Counted from the first letter of the stretch, positions 55,072-64,000 are shown. The stretch: 64,000 nucleotides of DNA from CAIYTF01 sp963664845 (GCA_963664845.1 OY761615.1:5704001-5768000); one strand, 5' to 3'. Numbers and translations are program-made. The notes: generated by a model from the letters alone, not told the origin.

Positions 55072-55464
55072 TTAACCAACCATCTGATTTGATTCGGTGG
55101 AAGACGTCGCAAGGAATATTGCCGCCTCTGACAGGAATCTTTCAAATTCGATTACCTGGTCATATACATGGAAAACCGGATTTCCCGCAAAATACAGCCG
55201 AAGGGTGTGGCACAAGGTATGGGTGAATATTACAACATGACCATTGGGCTGATAATTTTCCAATTGGCGAATGAGGGAAACGAATTCTTTCTGTTGATTA
55301 TCGATGTCAAGGATGATCATATCATAAGTGTCGTTTTTTGCTAAACCGGCCACTTCCAGCATATCGTTGGCTTCCACAATTTCTGCCCCGCCTACGAGAT
55401 GCAAAATATTCTTTTTAAGATAGCTTTTTACCAGGACTGACTTATCGTATACTAAAATTTTCAT
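55072..55464 (-). CDS. Degenerate stand-alone receiver domain
   Basis: 130 residues with a CheY-like pattern. The phospho-acceptor position D53 (IILDID) and T81 (IFTHT) are kept. The acidic pair is reduced to D7 followed by K8, and the invariant lysine is replaced (Q103 in VYDQV). Loss of the second acidic residue and of the lysine predicts poor Mg2+-dependent phosphotransfer or signal switching. It has no output domain. It lies between two histidine-kinase genes and next to a canonical receiver. A decoy or protein-binding role is inferred. Confidence 0.72.
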   Translation of the reverse strand: MKILVYDKSVLVKSYLKKNILHLVGGAEIVEANDMLEVAGLAKNDTYDMIILDIDNQQKEFVSLIRQLENYQPNGHVVIFTHTLCHTLRLYFAGNPVFHVYDQVIEFERFLSEAAIFLATSSTESNQMVG

Positions 55465-55595
55465 ATTATCTGCTGCTCATGTGAATCATAATTTCAGTAA
55501 CAAATTTACAGCAGCAATGAACGGTACTATATAGGGAGAATGGTGATAAGGAAGTAAGATTTGGAGCAGGGCACGTGTAGTAATTATACTACATG

Positions 55596-55979
55596 CTATT
55601 TAGTGCAGGGCGATGAAGAAAGCTCTTCAAGCACTTCTATGGCATTTTCAAATTCATTGGTTTTATCGAAAAAATAGTCAGCGCCGTGCAAACGGCCTTT
55701 TGCCCGGAAGGGTTCAGTTGAATGATTCGTTAGAATGAGAACAACCGATTTAAATTTAGCCTTTTTGAGGAATTTAAGGACATCAAATCCGCTTCCATCC
55801 GGAAGATTAAGATCCAGAATAACTACCTCAGGTTCGTGAGCTTTCAATCCTGAAATAGCATCACTCACTGTTCCAGATACCCCAACAATGACAATATTTG
55901 GTAAAAATGCTACAGTTTTTTCCAACGTATTGCATATTTCGGGAGAATCGTCAACAATAAATATTCTGGTTTTTGACAT
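55596..55979 (-). CDS. Single-domain response regulator (CheY-like)
   Basis: 127 residues. All receiver residues are present: D10/D11, phospho-acceptor D56 (VILDLNLPDGSG), T84 and K106. No output domain. It probably relays phosphate or acts by protein contact with one of the neighbouring kinases. Confidence 0.88.
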   Translation of the reverse strand: MSKTRIFIVDDSPEICNTLEKTVAFLPNIVIVGVSGTVSDAISGLKAHEPEVVILDLNLPDGSGFDVLKFLKKAKFKSVVLILTNHSTEPFRAKGRLHGADYFFDKTNEFENAIEVLEELSSSPCTK

Positions 55980-56191
55980 AATCGTAGTCTTTATTAAGCA
56001 ACACTAAAAGAATGCTTTGTTACGATGTAACATACATTCCCAATGTGGTGTATCGTGTAGCACTTCACCGTATGTATTTGTAGTATTTCTGCTACAAAAG
56101 TCGGCTATCTTCCCCCAATAAGACCAAAACACCCAAAAACATCAAGTTTTTCGGCTTAACCGGCATCCAAAATGGGTCAATTGTATTCATT

Positions 56192-56824
56192 TTAATCGAT
56201 TATTTTATTCTGCACTGCATAATAGATCATCTCAGCGTTCGATTTTAGGTTTAATTTTTCCAGAATACGGCTGCGATAGGTATTAACGGTACTGGGACTT
56301 AGTGAAAGCTCCTCACCAATTTCTATTTGTGATTTTCCTTTGGCCAGGAGCACCAATACCTGAAATTCTCTATCAGAGAGTAAACCGTTTTCCGATTTTT
56401 TTGTACCTGCGTCAACGTCAGAAGCAAGCAATTCAGCGAACGTAGAACTTACATATTTTCTGCCAACCGCAACTTTCCGGATGGCTAACACCAATTCATC
56501 GGAAACAGAATCTTTGGAGATGTAGCCTGAAGCGCCGGCTTTAAAGGCCCGCTTGGCGTAATGCTCCTCCGGACTCATACTGAGAATGAGTACCTTGATC
56601 TCCGGATATGTGATCTTGACATCTTTGAGTACATCCAGGCCATTTTTTCCCGGCATATTTATATCCAGTATCAGCACATCGACTTCATTGTTTTCAAGGA
56701 AGGTTGCAATGGAGAGAGGATCCCCTGTTTCACCGACAATGCATATATCGGGTTCTGATTTTAAAATTTTTTGCAATCCTTCTCGGATCAGCATGTGATC
56801 ATCTGCAATAAATACGTTAGTCAT
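56192..56824 (-). CDS. NarL/LuxR-family response regulator
   Basis: 210 residues. Receiver domain (1-120) with D8/D9, D54 (LILDINMPGKNG), S85 and the switch lysine in SGYISKDS. LuxR-type helix-turn-helix (about 145-205; LSDREFQVLVLLAKGKSQIEIG, SPSTVNTYRSRIL). It is a DNA-binding transcription regulator. The gene lies 98 bp downstream of a HisKA_3 kinase gene, the typical NarX/NarL-like pairing. Confidence 0.94.
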   Translation of the reverse strand: MTNVFIADDHMLIREGLQKILKSEPDICIVGETGDPLSIATFLENNEVDVLILDINMPGKNGLDVLKDVKITYPEIKVLILSMSPEEHYAKRAFKAGASGYISKDSVSDELVLAIRKVAVGRKYVSSTFAELLASDVDAGTKKSENGLLSDREFQVLVLLAKGKSQIEIGEELSLSPSTVNTYRSRILEKLNLKSNAEMIYYAVQNKIID

Positions 56825-56922
56825 TTCTTGAAAACCTGCTTTTCATTATAAAAATATTAAACACAGTAGCAGTTCATGAAAACTCTTCTTAATTTAGACA
56901 GAACCAGGTTGAATGGTTCCCG

Positions 56923-59883
56923 TCAGAAATTCTCAATAGGAATACTTACCCGAACAGTAGTACCCTTTCCCGCTTGGCCAACAATCGAAAAATCACCTCC
57001 AAAATAGCCTATTCTTTCTTTCATTCCCAAAAGCCCAAACGAATTGTTCTTCCGGAGTCCTTCATCACTTATCCCTATCCCGTTATCGACCACTTCCATC
57101 ACAAACCTCCCCTCTGTAACGAAGGTTTTAACGACAACACAGGTAGCCTGCGAATGCCTTGCAACATTTGTCAATGATTCCTGAAATACCCGAAACAATG
57201 CTACCTCTGCTTCTTTTTTGAAAACAAGATCGTGTACCGCCGTTTCAAACTTACAGTCAATACCTGACTTGTTTTTAAATTCGTTTCCCTGCCATTCAAT
57301 GGCTGTCACCAAACCAAGATTCTCCAAGACTTCGGGACGAAGTTCCGTAATCAGTTTTCTCAATCCTTTAACCGAACGATCAATCAGGCCGGTCATCGAT
57401 TTTAGTTCTTCATCCAAATGATGCAAACTTATCTCAGGTTGGGAAGGAGATATTTCTCTTCTAAGAAGCGATAAATTCATTTTGATGGAAGTGAGAAGCT
57501 GACCAAGATCATCGTGCAATTCACGTGCAATAGCGGCCCGTTCTTCCTCACGGATGTTCTGAAGATGCAGAGCCAGCTTGTGCAATTGTTCTCTGGAGTC
57601 AAGGATCTCGCGTTCTGTTCTTTCATTTTCCGATATATCACGCACCAAACCCAGAAACAGCCGTTCCGTTGCTATCTGGATACTTACAATACGTGACTCA
57701 ACAGGGAACATCGTACCGTCTTTTCTTTTAAGTCTGCTTCGCATTGTTACCGGATGATCCAACGGGATATTGGTCCAAAGCTCTTTTACTCCTTCAAGTG
57801 CATTCTCCACGTCAATATCCGCCACATTCATAGTTAACAATTCATATTTTGAATACCCCAGATTTTCACAGGTCTGATTGTTAACCTCAAGAATATGTCC
57901 TTCGGTGTTGTAGAGAAAAAATGCATCAGCAGCGTTCTCATAAAGTGAATGGAAACGCTGTTCACTCTCGAGTAATGCTGCTTCGGTCCGTTTTCTTTCA
58001 GTCACATCACGTATGATGGCAAAAATGGTAACTTCGCCAGAGTTTTCTATTATTTCAGCTGAAATCTCCGTATTGCAAATTTTCCCGGATTTCATTTTGA
58101 AATCCATCAGGTAATTGGTGACTCTCCCCTCCTTATGCAGGTCTTCGTAATACCTTGTAGCATCTGCTTCGGAAACCCAAATGCCAAGATCAGCGGGGGT
58201 ATGCCGCATCACCTCATCTTTGCTGTAACCAAATATCCTGGTGAAACTTTCGTTCAGATATATGAAGTGACCATCTCTTAGTTTGGTTATGCTTATCGCA
58301 TCAGGTGAGTTATTAAAGGCAGTAGAAATAATGTTTTGAGAAAGCTCGTACATTTTTTCAGCACGTTTTCGTTGGGTCACGTCTCTGATGAAAATTGAGA
58401 GCCCATTCTCACTTGGAAAAATTCTGTTCTCAAACCAACGGTCAGTTGTTGCGTAAAACTCCTCAAGTTCAATAAATCTATGTTCAGAAAGTGCAGTTTG
58501 ATAAGCAGTATATAAAGACGTACCCACGCCCTCCGGAAACACCTCCCAGATATCATTTCCTTCAAGTTCTCCAGACCTTTTGCCAAAAAATTCAGCCGCT
58601 TTTTGATTTATAAAAGTACAACACCAATCAGCATCCAGTGCAATAAAAGCATCGGATACCTTTTCCAAAATCTCCTTGGCAAATCTCTCTGATTTACGCA
58701 AAGCAAATTCTATTTTCTCACGTTCGGTGATATCCGAAACGGAAGCTACCATCCCGGAAAAATTTCCATCATCGTCAAAAAGAGGACCAGCATTTATCTG
58801 AAGAAGTATCCGTATCCCATCAGGTCGTTGTATCGCATGCTGGAAACTATAAACCGGTTTCCCTGTTTTTTTAACAAGTGCAAACGGAAGCTCATTCATC
58901 GCGATTGGGTTACCATCTCTATCCGTTATATTCCAGTCCGTTGCTTTATAATCTCGCCCTGTAATCGTTTCATTCGTAAGGCTAAAGAGCCTTTCGGCTG
59001 AAGCATTGGCGAAGGAAACTACCCCCTCCGCATCGGTAAGCACCAAACCGTCGGGAACCGTATTCACAATGGTTTTATATATCTGCTCCGAAGCCTTTGC
59101 CTGTTTTTTGAGTCTTCTGGAATGTATGCCGAAGGATAAATCTTCCGCCAGTGCAGCAAGAAGATTTTTTTCGTCTTCGTTAAAGGCGGAATGTTCTGTA
59201 GAGTATACTTTAAGAGCACCGAATATCTCATTCTCATAACGCAGGGGGATGGCAATTGATGCTGCAAATCCATCATTTGCTGCATTGATTTTCCATCGAT
59301 TAAACAACGAATCGGAAACAACATTTTGGCATACGATTATTTTACCTGTTTTAACCGCTTGACCAACCAAACCTTCAGCATATTCGTTATCACCCCAGGA
59401 AATCCTGATATCTTCGAGATATTCGGGCTTTAGACCTGCTCTGCTAACAATTTTTATACTCTTCTCTTCATCATAGTATTTAAAGCCTATCCATGCCAAA
59501 TGATAACCACTTCCGTTAGCTATCGCATTACAAACAGCATCCAACATTTCCTGCTCACTGCCTGTACTTTTACTTACACACCGACTCACCTCACTGGTAA
59601 CCCGGTATGCTTCATTAATGCGAAGCAATTCATTTTTATTACTGTTAATGACACTAACAACCTTTGCAAGAAGTTGATAAAGCAGGAGTGAAGTTACCAA
59701 AACAAAGAACCACCCTTTGATAATGGCAATGTGGGTATTGGTGTTGGGGTCTGTAACCAGCACGGCAAGAAGTTTATCGGAAAATGCTATCCAAAGCGAG
59801 CTTGCAACGAAATATAACCCCACCATCCGGATGGGTTTGGTATAAATCGAATTTTTCTCTGATATTCCGGTTCCGCTATGCAT
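56923..59883 (-). CDS. Membrane-bound multi-PAS histidine kinase, NarX/HisKA_3 type
   Basis: 986 residues. Two N-terminal membrane helices (about 20-42 and 50-72) enclose a very short periplasmic loop. A GAF domain (about 90-265) and four PAS domains in tandem follow (about 275-395, 395-515, 520-635, 640-760). The dimerisation/phosphoacceptor domain is HisKA_3, with H in AIARELHDDLGQ, and the HATPase ends in GLLGMKERIGYFGGDF. With almost no extracytoplasmic part, sensing is likely through the internal GAF/PAS stack. It probably phosphorylates the NarL-type regulator encoded next. Confidence 0.93.
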   Translation of the reverse strand: MHSGTGISEKNSIYTKPIRMVGLYFVASSLWIAFSDKLLAVLVTDPNTNTHIAIIKGWFFVLVTSLLLYQLLAKVVSVINSNKNELLRINEAYRVTSEVSRCVSKSTGSEQEMLDAVCNAIANGSGYHLAWIGFKYYDEEKSIKIVSRAGLKPEYLEDIRISWGDNEYAEGLVGQAVKTGKIIVCQNVVSDSLFNRWKINAANDGFAASIAIPLRYENEIFGALKVYSTEHSAFNEDEKNLLAALAEDLSFGIHSRRLKKQAKASEQIYKTIVNTVPDGLVLTDAEGVVSFANASAERLFSLTNETITGRDYKATDWNITDRDGNPIAMNELPFALVKKTGKPVYSFQHAIQRPDGIRILLQINAGPLFDDDGNFSGMVASVSDITEREKIEFALRKSERFAKEILEKVSDAFIALDADWCCTFINQKAAEFFGKRSGELEGNDIWEVFPEGVGTSLYTAYQTALSEHRFIELEEFYATTDRWFENRIFPSENGLSIFIRDVTQRKRAEKMYELSQNIISTAFNNSPDAISITKLRDGHFIYLNESFTRIFGYSKDEVMRHTPADLGIWVSEADATRYYEDLHKEGRVTNYLMDFKMKSGKICNTEISAEIIENSGEVTIFAIIRDVTERKRTEAALLESEQRFHSLYENAADAFFLYNTEGHILEVNNQTCENLGYSKYELLTMNVADIDVENALEGVKELWTNIPLDHPVTMRSRLKRKDGTMFPVESRIVSIQIATERLFLGLVRDISENERTEREILDSREQLHKLALHLQNIREEERAAIARELHDDLGQLLTSIKMNLSLLRREISPSQPEISLHHLDEELKSMTGLIDRSVKGLRKLITELRPEVLENLGLVTAIEWQGNEFKNKSGIDCKFETAVHDLVFKKEAEVALFRVFQESLTNVARHSQATCVVVKTFVTEGRFVMEVVDNGIGISDEGLRKNNSFGLLGMKERIGYFGGDFSIVGQAGKGTTVRVSIPIENF

Positions 59884-60179
59884 AAAGAACTCCTGTAATG
59901 AAGCCTTCGATACTCAATATGAAATATTATATTTTCAATGTATGAAAAAATAAAACAAGTTTCTGTAATTTTCGTCGTTTCGCACTTCAATTCATCGAGG
60001 CAATGGTTTAAAGCACATAGATCTAGCTGATTTTGCGTTCTGCTGTCAATTATTGCTGATGGCAGTGGTTCACCACCCGGAGTGAACATATTTTTCATTG
60101 TAACTGCTACCCTGCTGAATGTCAATTGCTGTATACGCCCCCAATTTCTTATATTTATATAACACATTTGCAGGAATAT
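59884..60179 (+). other. Divergent promoter region (kinase and phosphatase genes)
   Basis: 296 nt between two genes facing away from each other, AT-rich. I see no inverted repeat or consensus promoter I can defend. Confidence 0.35.
60172..60175 (+). promoter_or_regulatory. Ribosome binding site favouring ATG 60180
   Basis: AGGA just before ATG 60180. The longer frame from 60126 has no ribosome site, and its extra 18 residues do not belong to the family. Confidence 0.45.
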
Positions 60180-60971
60180 ATGATCAATCAGGTAATTAAA
60201 ATTGCCAAAGAGGCGGGTGAAATTGTACGGGAAGGATTTGGAAAGCATTTTTCCATTGAATATAAAACAAATGAATCCAATCTGGTCACAGAAATAGATA
60301 AAAAGTCCGAAGCACACATTAAAGCATTTATCCAAAAGGAATTCCCGACACACGGCATTCTGGCAGAGGAAAGTGGCGGCTCGCACACAGACGCTGAATA
60401 CGTGTGGGTAGTGGACCCTCTGGACGGGACTACGAACTTTGCCCATAACCTTCCCATTTTCTCGGTTTCGATAGGTATTCAAAAAAATGGCAAGACGATA
60501 TGCGGTGTTGTCAATTACGTCATGCAAAACGATATCTATTCAGCCGAACTTGGAGGCGGGGCCTGGAAAAACGGTAACAAAATTGTCGTTAATCCAAACG
60601 ACAACCTCCGTACCAGCCTTTTAGTAACGGGCTTTCCCTATGATATTGATGAAAATCCGTCTAACGCGCTCCAGATATTTAGCGGGATGGTTATGGCTTC
60701 CCGGGGAATGCGCAGGCTCGGGTCTGCCGCAATAGATTTTTGCCTCGTCGCAAGCGGCGTATTTGAAGGCTTTTGGGAAGTGCATTTGCATCCCTGGGAT
60801 ATTTGTGGCGGTCAACTTATAGTTGAAGAAGCCGGAGGCAAACTAACAGATTTCAATGGTAATCCTGCTACAATGAATTCCAAACAGATACTCTGTTCTA
60901 ATGGAATGATACACAACCAAATGCTGGATATCATTAAAGAAAACATGACAGGCAAATGGAAAACAATGTGA
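60180..60971 (+). CDS. suhB: Inositol-1-monophosphatase family phosphatase
   Basis: 263 residues from ATG 60180. Metal-site motifs are in order: GILAEESGG, WVVDPLDGTTNFAHN and WDICGGQLIVEEAGG. This family dephosphorylates inositol 1-phosphate and related sugar phosphates with Mg2+; some members are fructose-1,6-bisphosphatases or PAP phosphatases, which sequence reading cannot separate. It is divergent from the large kinase and is followed by a palindrome before the sugar-uptake genes. Confidence 0.92.
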   Translation: MINQVIKIAKEAGEIVREGFGKHFSIEYKTNESNLVTEIDKKSEAHIKAFIQKEFPTHGILAEESGGSHTDAEYVWVVDPLDGTTNFAHNLPIFSVSIGIQKNGKTICGVVNYVMQNDIYSAELGGGAWKNGNKIVVNPNDNLRTSLLVTGFPYDIDENPSNALQIFSGMVMASRGMRRLGSAAIDFCLVASGVFEGFWEVHLHPWDICGGQLIVEEAGGKLTDFNGNPATMNSKQILCSNGMIHNQMLDIIKENMTGKWKTM

Positions 60972-60979
60972 AAGAGTGA

Positions 60980-60995
60980 CAGTAAACGTTTACTG
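60980..60995 (+). promoter_or_regulatory. Palindrome resembling a LacI/GalR-family operator
   Basis: CAGTAAACGTTTACTG, a perfect 16-bp palindrome with the central AACGTT typical of LacI-family operators. It lies in the spacer before the transporter/amylase genes, 256 nt upstream of the GTG. A direct repeat TGGAAAACCG (61115-61124, 61163-61172) lies closer to the gene. Confidence 0.35.
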
Positions 60996-61241
60996 AAATT
61001 TATTCCCCGCGCTGAGTTTGTTGTTCGCTAACTGACACGAAAATTTTACTTTAGTACTCTAAAATCGTTTATTTTCGCATTCACATTTTGAATATGGCCG
61101 GGAAATGTGGACGCTGGAAAACCGGGAAAGAATCTCTATCCCTGTTGCAGCCATGCACACAGTGGAAAACCGTTAGGTCACCATAAAGCTTGTTCAGTTC
61201 GTGCTCTGGTAATCAGACATTATTTTGCATTTTAATAATTC

Positions 61242-61246
61242 GGAGG
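61242..61246 (+). promoter_or_regulatory. Ribosome binding site for the GTG start at 61252
   Basis: GGAGG, 5 nt before GTG 61252. It makes GTG the likely start rather than the TTG at 61225. Confidence 0.65.
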
Positions 61247-61251
61247 CAATT

Positions 61252-62562
61252 GTGCTTGAGAGTCAAAAGAAACTATCGAATGTTTTTTATTCCATTCTGA
61301 GCTTACCATCTACTGCAATGGGCTTTGCCCTCTGCATCCAGATTTCCGCGCTAAGCTGGATATTGAAAACAAAATATAATCTCAATCTGGACGAAATAGG
61401 ATTTGTTTGGGCCGCCGGTCCTCTGGCAGGCATCCTTGGCCAGCCCATTGTTGGTCTTATCAGTGACAAAGTGTGGTTTTGGGGCGGCAGAAGACGTCCC
61501 TTCATTCTTGGAGGAAGTGTTCTGGCAGCTCTGGCTATGTTCGCACTGCCCAATATTGATAAAATAAACAGTTTCCTGGGTATTGGGAGCCTTGTTGCGG
61601 TAGCACTGGTTGTGGCCCTTACTCTTGATCTTGCCATTAACATCAGTTTCAACCCAACGCGTGCAATTATTGCCGACGTTACACCTGATGGAAACCCCCG
61701 TACCAAAGGATACACCTGGATGCAGACCATCTCAGGCTTGTTTGGCGTAGGAGCCTATTTTATCGGTGCAGTATTTGGTAATTATTTTCTGATCTTTTCA
61801 GGTGTGGCCATTGTGCTGATATTCTCCATTGTTCCTATTTTCTTTATTCAGGAACCACGGGAACTTGCAGTTGAAGAAAAAGCTGCCGGGAACGAAAAAG
61901 CCGAGCCTCACAAAACAAAATGGCCTGACCTGTTCAAAATCTATTTTGCTCACGGATTCAGTTGGGTAGGTATTCAGGTTATGTTTGTCTATATCATTGG
62001 CTTCATTACGCAGAAAATTTTCATGGTACAGGATGTGAATGCCAAACTTGATCCGGCAATTCAGGATCATATCGGACAGGTTATTTCCATAGCATTCCTT
62101 GTGCTCAACGCAATGGGTTTCATTCTCCCTGCATTAGTACTTGAACCCATTTCCGAAAAAATCGGCAGGGTGCGTACTCACATCATAGCTGTTTCTATAA
62201 TGGCAGTTGGCTATTTTGGCATTGTCTTCTTCGGTCATTCGGCCACAATTCTCTATCTGTTAATGGCTGTGTGCGGCATTGGCTGGGGTGCTGTGGTAAG
62301 CCTTCCATTTGCCATCATGTCCGAAAAAGTTGATAAAAACCGCATGGGCTTTTTCATGGGTATCTTCAACTTGTCAGTGGTGATTCCTCAATTGATAGCC
62401 AGTCTTTTTCTCGGTAAAGTTATTCAGGCAAATTTTGATAAGGGTACTGTATTTATTATCAGCGGAACCGCTTTGGCAATATCAGCGGTTTTATGGCTTC
62501 TGGTTAAAGATGAATCAACCGCGAAGGGTAAAGCAGCCAAACTTATGCCTTCAGGCCATTAA
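61252..62562 (+). CDS. MFS sugar:cation symporter, SLC45/sucrose-transporter-like
   Basis: 436 residues from GTG 61252, about 12 hydrophobic helices. The first cytoplasmic loop carries GLISDKVWFWGGRRRPFILGG, the D-(x)n-GRRRP motif of the SLC45/SUT and GPH-type disaccharide transporters. WMQTISGLFG and GIGWGAVVSLPFAIMSE are typical late motifs. It should import a disaccharide or malto-oligosaccharide with H+. It lies 24 bp upstream of a secreted alpha-amylase gene, which fits maltose or maltodextrin as substrate. Confidence 0.88.
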   Translation: MLESQKKLSNVFYSILSLPSTAMGFALCIQISALSWILKTKYNLNLDEIGFVWAAGPLAGILGQPIVGLISDKVWFWGGRRRPFILGGSVLAALAMFALPNIDKINSFLGIGSLVAVALVVALTLDLAINISFNPTRAIIADVTPDGNPRTKGYTWMQTISGLFGVGAYFIGAVFGNYFLIFSGVAIVLIFSIVPIFFIQEPRELAVEEKAAGNEKAEPHKTKWPDLFKIYFAHGFSWVGIQVMFVYIIGFITQKIFMVQDVNAKLDPAIQDHIGQVISIAFLVLNAMGFILPALVLEPISEKIGRVRTHIIAVSIMAVGYFGIVFFGHSATILYLLMAVCGIGWGAVVSLPFAIMSEKVDKNRMGFFMGIFNLSVVIPQLIASLFLGKVIQANFDKGTVFIISGTALAISAVLWLLVKDESTAKGKAAKLMPSGH

Positions 62563-62586
62563 ATGAAACTTTACCAAGGAGAACTC

Positions 62587-64000
62587 ATGAAGAAACCATC
62601 CTTATTGTTATTCCTTTTGCTCTTATTGGGAGTCAACTCTTCGTTTGCTCAGGGAATCCGGGATATTATTGCCCCACTGAAAGTATCAGGCGGAAAGCCT
62701 GATACTACGGTTATCAGTGACTTGTTTTATTCTCCGGATTATCCGGTTGATTTTAAAAAGAACAAAGAACTCAATGTTCTGTTTGAGCCATCAAAGCAAG
62801 TGTTGCTGGTAAGTCCAAATAAAAATTTCATGGGATTCACGCTTCTTGAATTTTCATTTAAAGGAAAGAAGTATGCAATCCCTGTTGAATCCAAAACACC
62901 GACTCAGAGCGTAATCTCCTATACCTTCAGGTATAATCCGGGTAAAAAAGTTGAGAAAGTGTCCCTGTTCGGCAGTTTCAACAAATGGAACCGTGATGCA
63001 AACCCTATGACTCTGAAGGATTCGGTTTACGAGACAACACTGTCATTGGAGCCTGGAAGTTATGTGTACAAATTTATTGTTGATGGGAAAGAAACACTGG
63101 ATCCGGTTAACCCCGAGCGGGCACCAACAGGATTTGAAGATTACAACTCCGTTGCCCGTGTTTCTGACCCTAATCCGGTGAAAGTGTTTCTGCAGGTTGA
63201 CAAATACAAAGCAGATATCAAGCAGATTTACGTAAGTTTTCAGCTCGAAAAAAATGGAGTGGCAACACCCCCGGAGAAAAACAGAATATATGCGCTGTTG
63301 GATAACCAAAAAATAGACGCAGCAAAAATCAAATGCACCGGTAACCGTATTGAAATTACCCTCCCAAAGAAGGATTTAGCAGGACATAAACTTCTGCGCG
63401 TCGCCTGCGTCAGCGGTGATCATGCTTCCAATCTCCAATCAGTTCCTTTAGAAGACGGTAAACCAATTGCCGGCGCGCACAAAAAGCTTGACTGGGAAGA
63501 TGGCGCGATCTATTCCATAATGGTTGACCGTTTCAATGATGGCGATAAATCGAACTCGATCCCTGTTGTGCACGACTCTTTGTTCCCACAGGCCAACTAC
63601 AATGGCGGTGATTTCCAGGGAATTATCAATAAGATTGACGAAGGCTATTTCGACTCATTGGGAATAAACATCATCTGGATATCTCCGGTATATGACAACC
63701 CCAATGTTGCATACCGCGAATACCCTGCTCCCCACAGATGGTATTCCGGCTATCACGGCTATTGGCCTGTCAGTGCAACTGCCGTTGAAGAAAAATTCGG
63801 CACGATGGCCAAACTCACCGAGCTGGTGGATAAGGCACACAAGCATAATTTTAGAGTGCTTCTCGATATCGTTGCGCACCACGTACACATTGAGCACCCT
63901 TATTATAAGAATCACCCTGAATGGTTCGGCCAGCTTAATCTGCCGGACGGCAGAAAGAATCTGCGTCTTTGGGATGAATACCGTTTGACGACCTGGTTTG
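62587..64000 (+). CDS. Exported GH13 alpha-amylase family enzyme, 3' truncated by the window
   Basis: The frame is open to the window end (471 codons). An AAGGAG ribosome site 5 nt upstream and a signal peptide (MKKPSLLLFLLLLLGVNSSFA) mark the start. A beta-rich N-terminal region contains a CBM48/AMPK-type glycogen-binding fold (VEKVSLFGSFNKWNRDANPM, YVYKFIVDGKETLDPVNP, about 120-200). The GH13 barrel then begins (AIYSIMVDRFNDGD), with GINIIWISPVYDNP, YHGYWPV and the first conserved region LLDIVAHHVH. Catalytic residues lie beyond the window. It would cut starch or maltodextrin outside the cytoplasm for uptake by the neighbouring transporter. Confidence 0.92.
   Translation, partial: MKKPSLLLFLLLLLGVNSSFAQGIRDIIAPLKVSGGKPDTTVISDLFYSPDYPVDFKKNKELNVLFEPSKQVLLVSPNKNFMGFTLLEFSFKGKKYAIPVESKTPTQSVISYTFRYNPGKKVEKVSLFGSFNKWNRDANPMTLKDSVYETTLSLEPGSYVYKFIVDGKETLDPVNPERAPTGFEDYNSVARVSDPNPVKVFLQVDKYKADIKQIYVSFQLEKNGVATPPEKNRIYALLDNQKIDAAKIKCTGNRIEITLPKKDLAGHKLLRVACVSGDHASNLQSVPLEDGKPIAGAHKKLDWEDGAIYSIMVDRFNDGDKSNSIPVVHDSLFPQANYNGGDFQGIINKIDEGYFDSLGINIIWISPVYDNPNVAYREYPAPHRWYSGYHGYWPVSATAVEEKFGTMAKLTELVDKAHKHNFRVLLDIVAHHVHIEHPYYKNHPEWFGQLNLPDGRKNLRLWDEYRLTTWF

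Noticed and set aside
55996..56080. Imperfect inverted repeat around ACGATGTAACATACATT
   Set aside because: Several mismatches and no T-tract; not strong enough to call a terminator or operator.
59787..60527. 246-codon minus-strand frame over the kinase/phosphatase divergent region
   Set aside because: It overlaps both the N terminus of the large kinase and the inositol-phosphatase gene, has irregular composition and no recognisable domain.

Overview
The window reads as a chromosomal segment of a Gram-negative bacterium of the Bacteroidota/Chlorobiota/Ignavibacteriota (FCB) group, most likely an Ignavibacteria-like lineage. The main clues are two very large secreted proteins ending in a type IX secretion (T9SS) sorting domain with the NYPNPFNPTT signature, arrays of FnIII-like domains of the YYWRVKAKN type, outer-membrane and lipid A genes (LpxH), and the yicC-gmk-rpoZ order. 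The taxon is inferred from protein style only. I see no tRNA, rRNA, CRISPR array, phage or insertion sequence.

Layout: (1) 1-1693, the 3' end of a glycogen-debranching-type enzyme fused to a glucodextranase-type C-terminal module. (2) 1889-8710, an envelope locus: an exported protein of unknown function, a secreted FecR-domain protein, a large outer-membrane barrel candidate and a CHASE2 adenylate cyclase whose start codon lies 20 nt after an intrinsic terminator. (3) 8733-15857, mutS, then a tight group of an M1-peptidase-like protein with all zinc ligands replaced, a membrane protein, def and fmt. (4) 16468-34255, two giant T9SS cargo proteins (1632 and 3958 aa) and a lipoprotein, closed by a strong terminator; the larger one carries a 7-fold array of an 876-bp unit. 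(5) 34467-40663, a likely operon of an intact M1 aminopeptidase, lpxH, a class A penicillin-binding protein and a PLP enzyme. (6) 40956-46182, a zinc-ribbon membrane protein, then on the minus strand an orphan modA, a CoA-acylating aldehyde dehydrogenase with a C-terminal tail resembling a microcompartment encapsulation peptide, rpoZ, gmk and yicC. (7) 46455-49905, creD, a PPi-type phosphofructokinase and a small exported H-type-lectin-like protein. (8) 50071-59883, all minus: thrA (aspartokinase/homoserine dehydrogenase), then a signalling block of two multi-PAS/GAF histidine kinases and three receiver proteins, one of them degenerate. (9) 60180-64000, an inositol-monophosphatase-family enzyme, an SLC45-like sugar transporter and the start of a secreted GH13 alpha-amylase that runs off the window.

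The genes suggest a heterotroph using alpha-glucans (extracellular amylase, sugar symporter, debranching enzyme) and PPi-linked glycolysis, possibly with a microcompartment aldehyde pathway, and a heavily decorated T9SS-built surface. The items most worth follow-up are the FecR/barrel/CHASE2-cyclase locus with its possible attenuator, the zinc-less M1 pseudopeptidase, the aldehyde dehydrogenase tail, the unnamed about 130-aa domain shared by the two giant proteins, and the higher-order DNA repeats of the 3958-aa gene.
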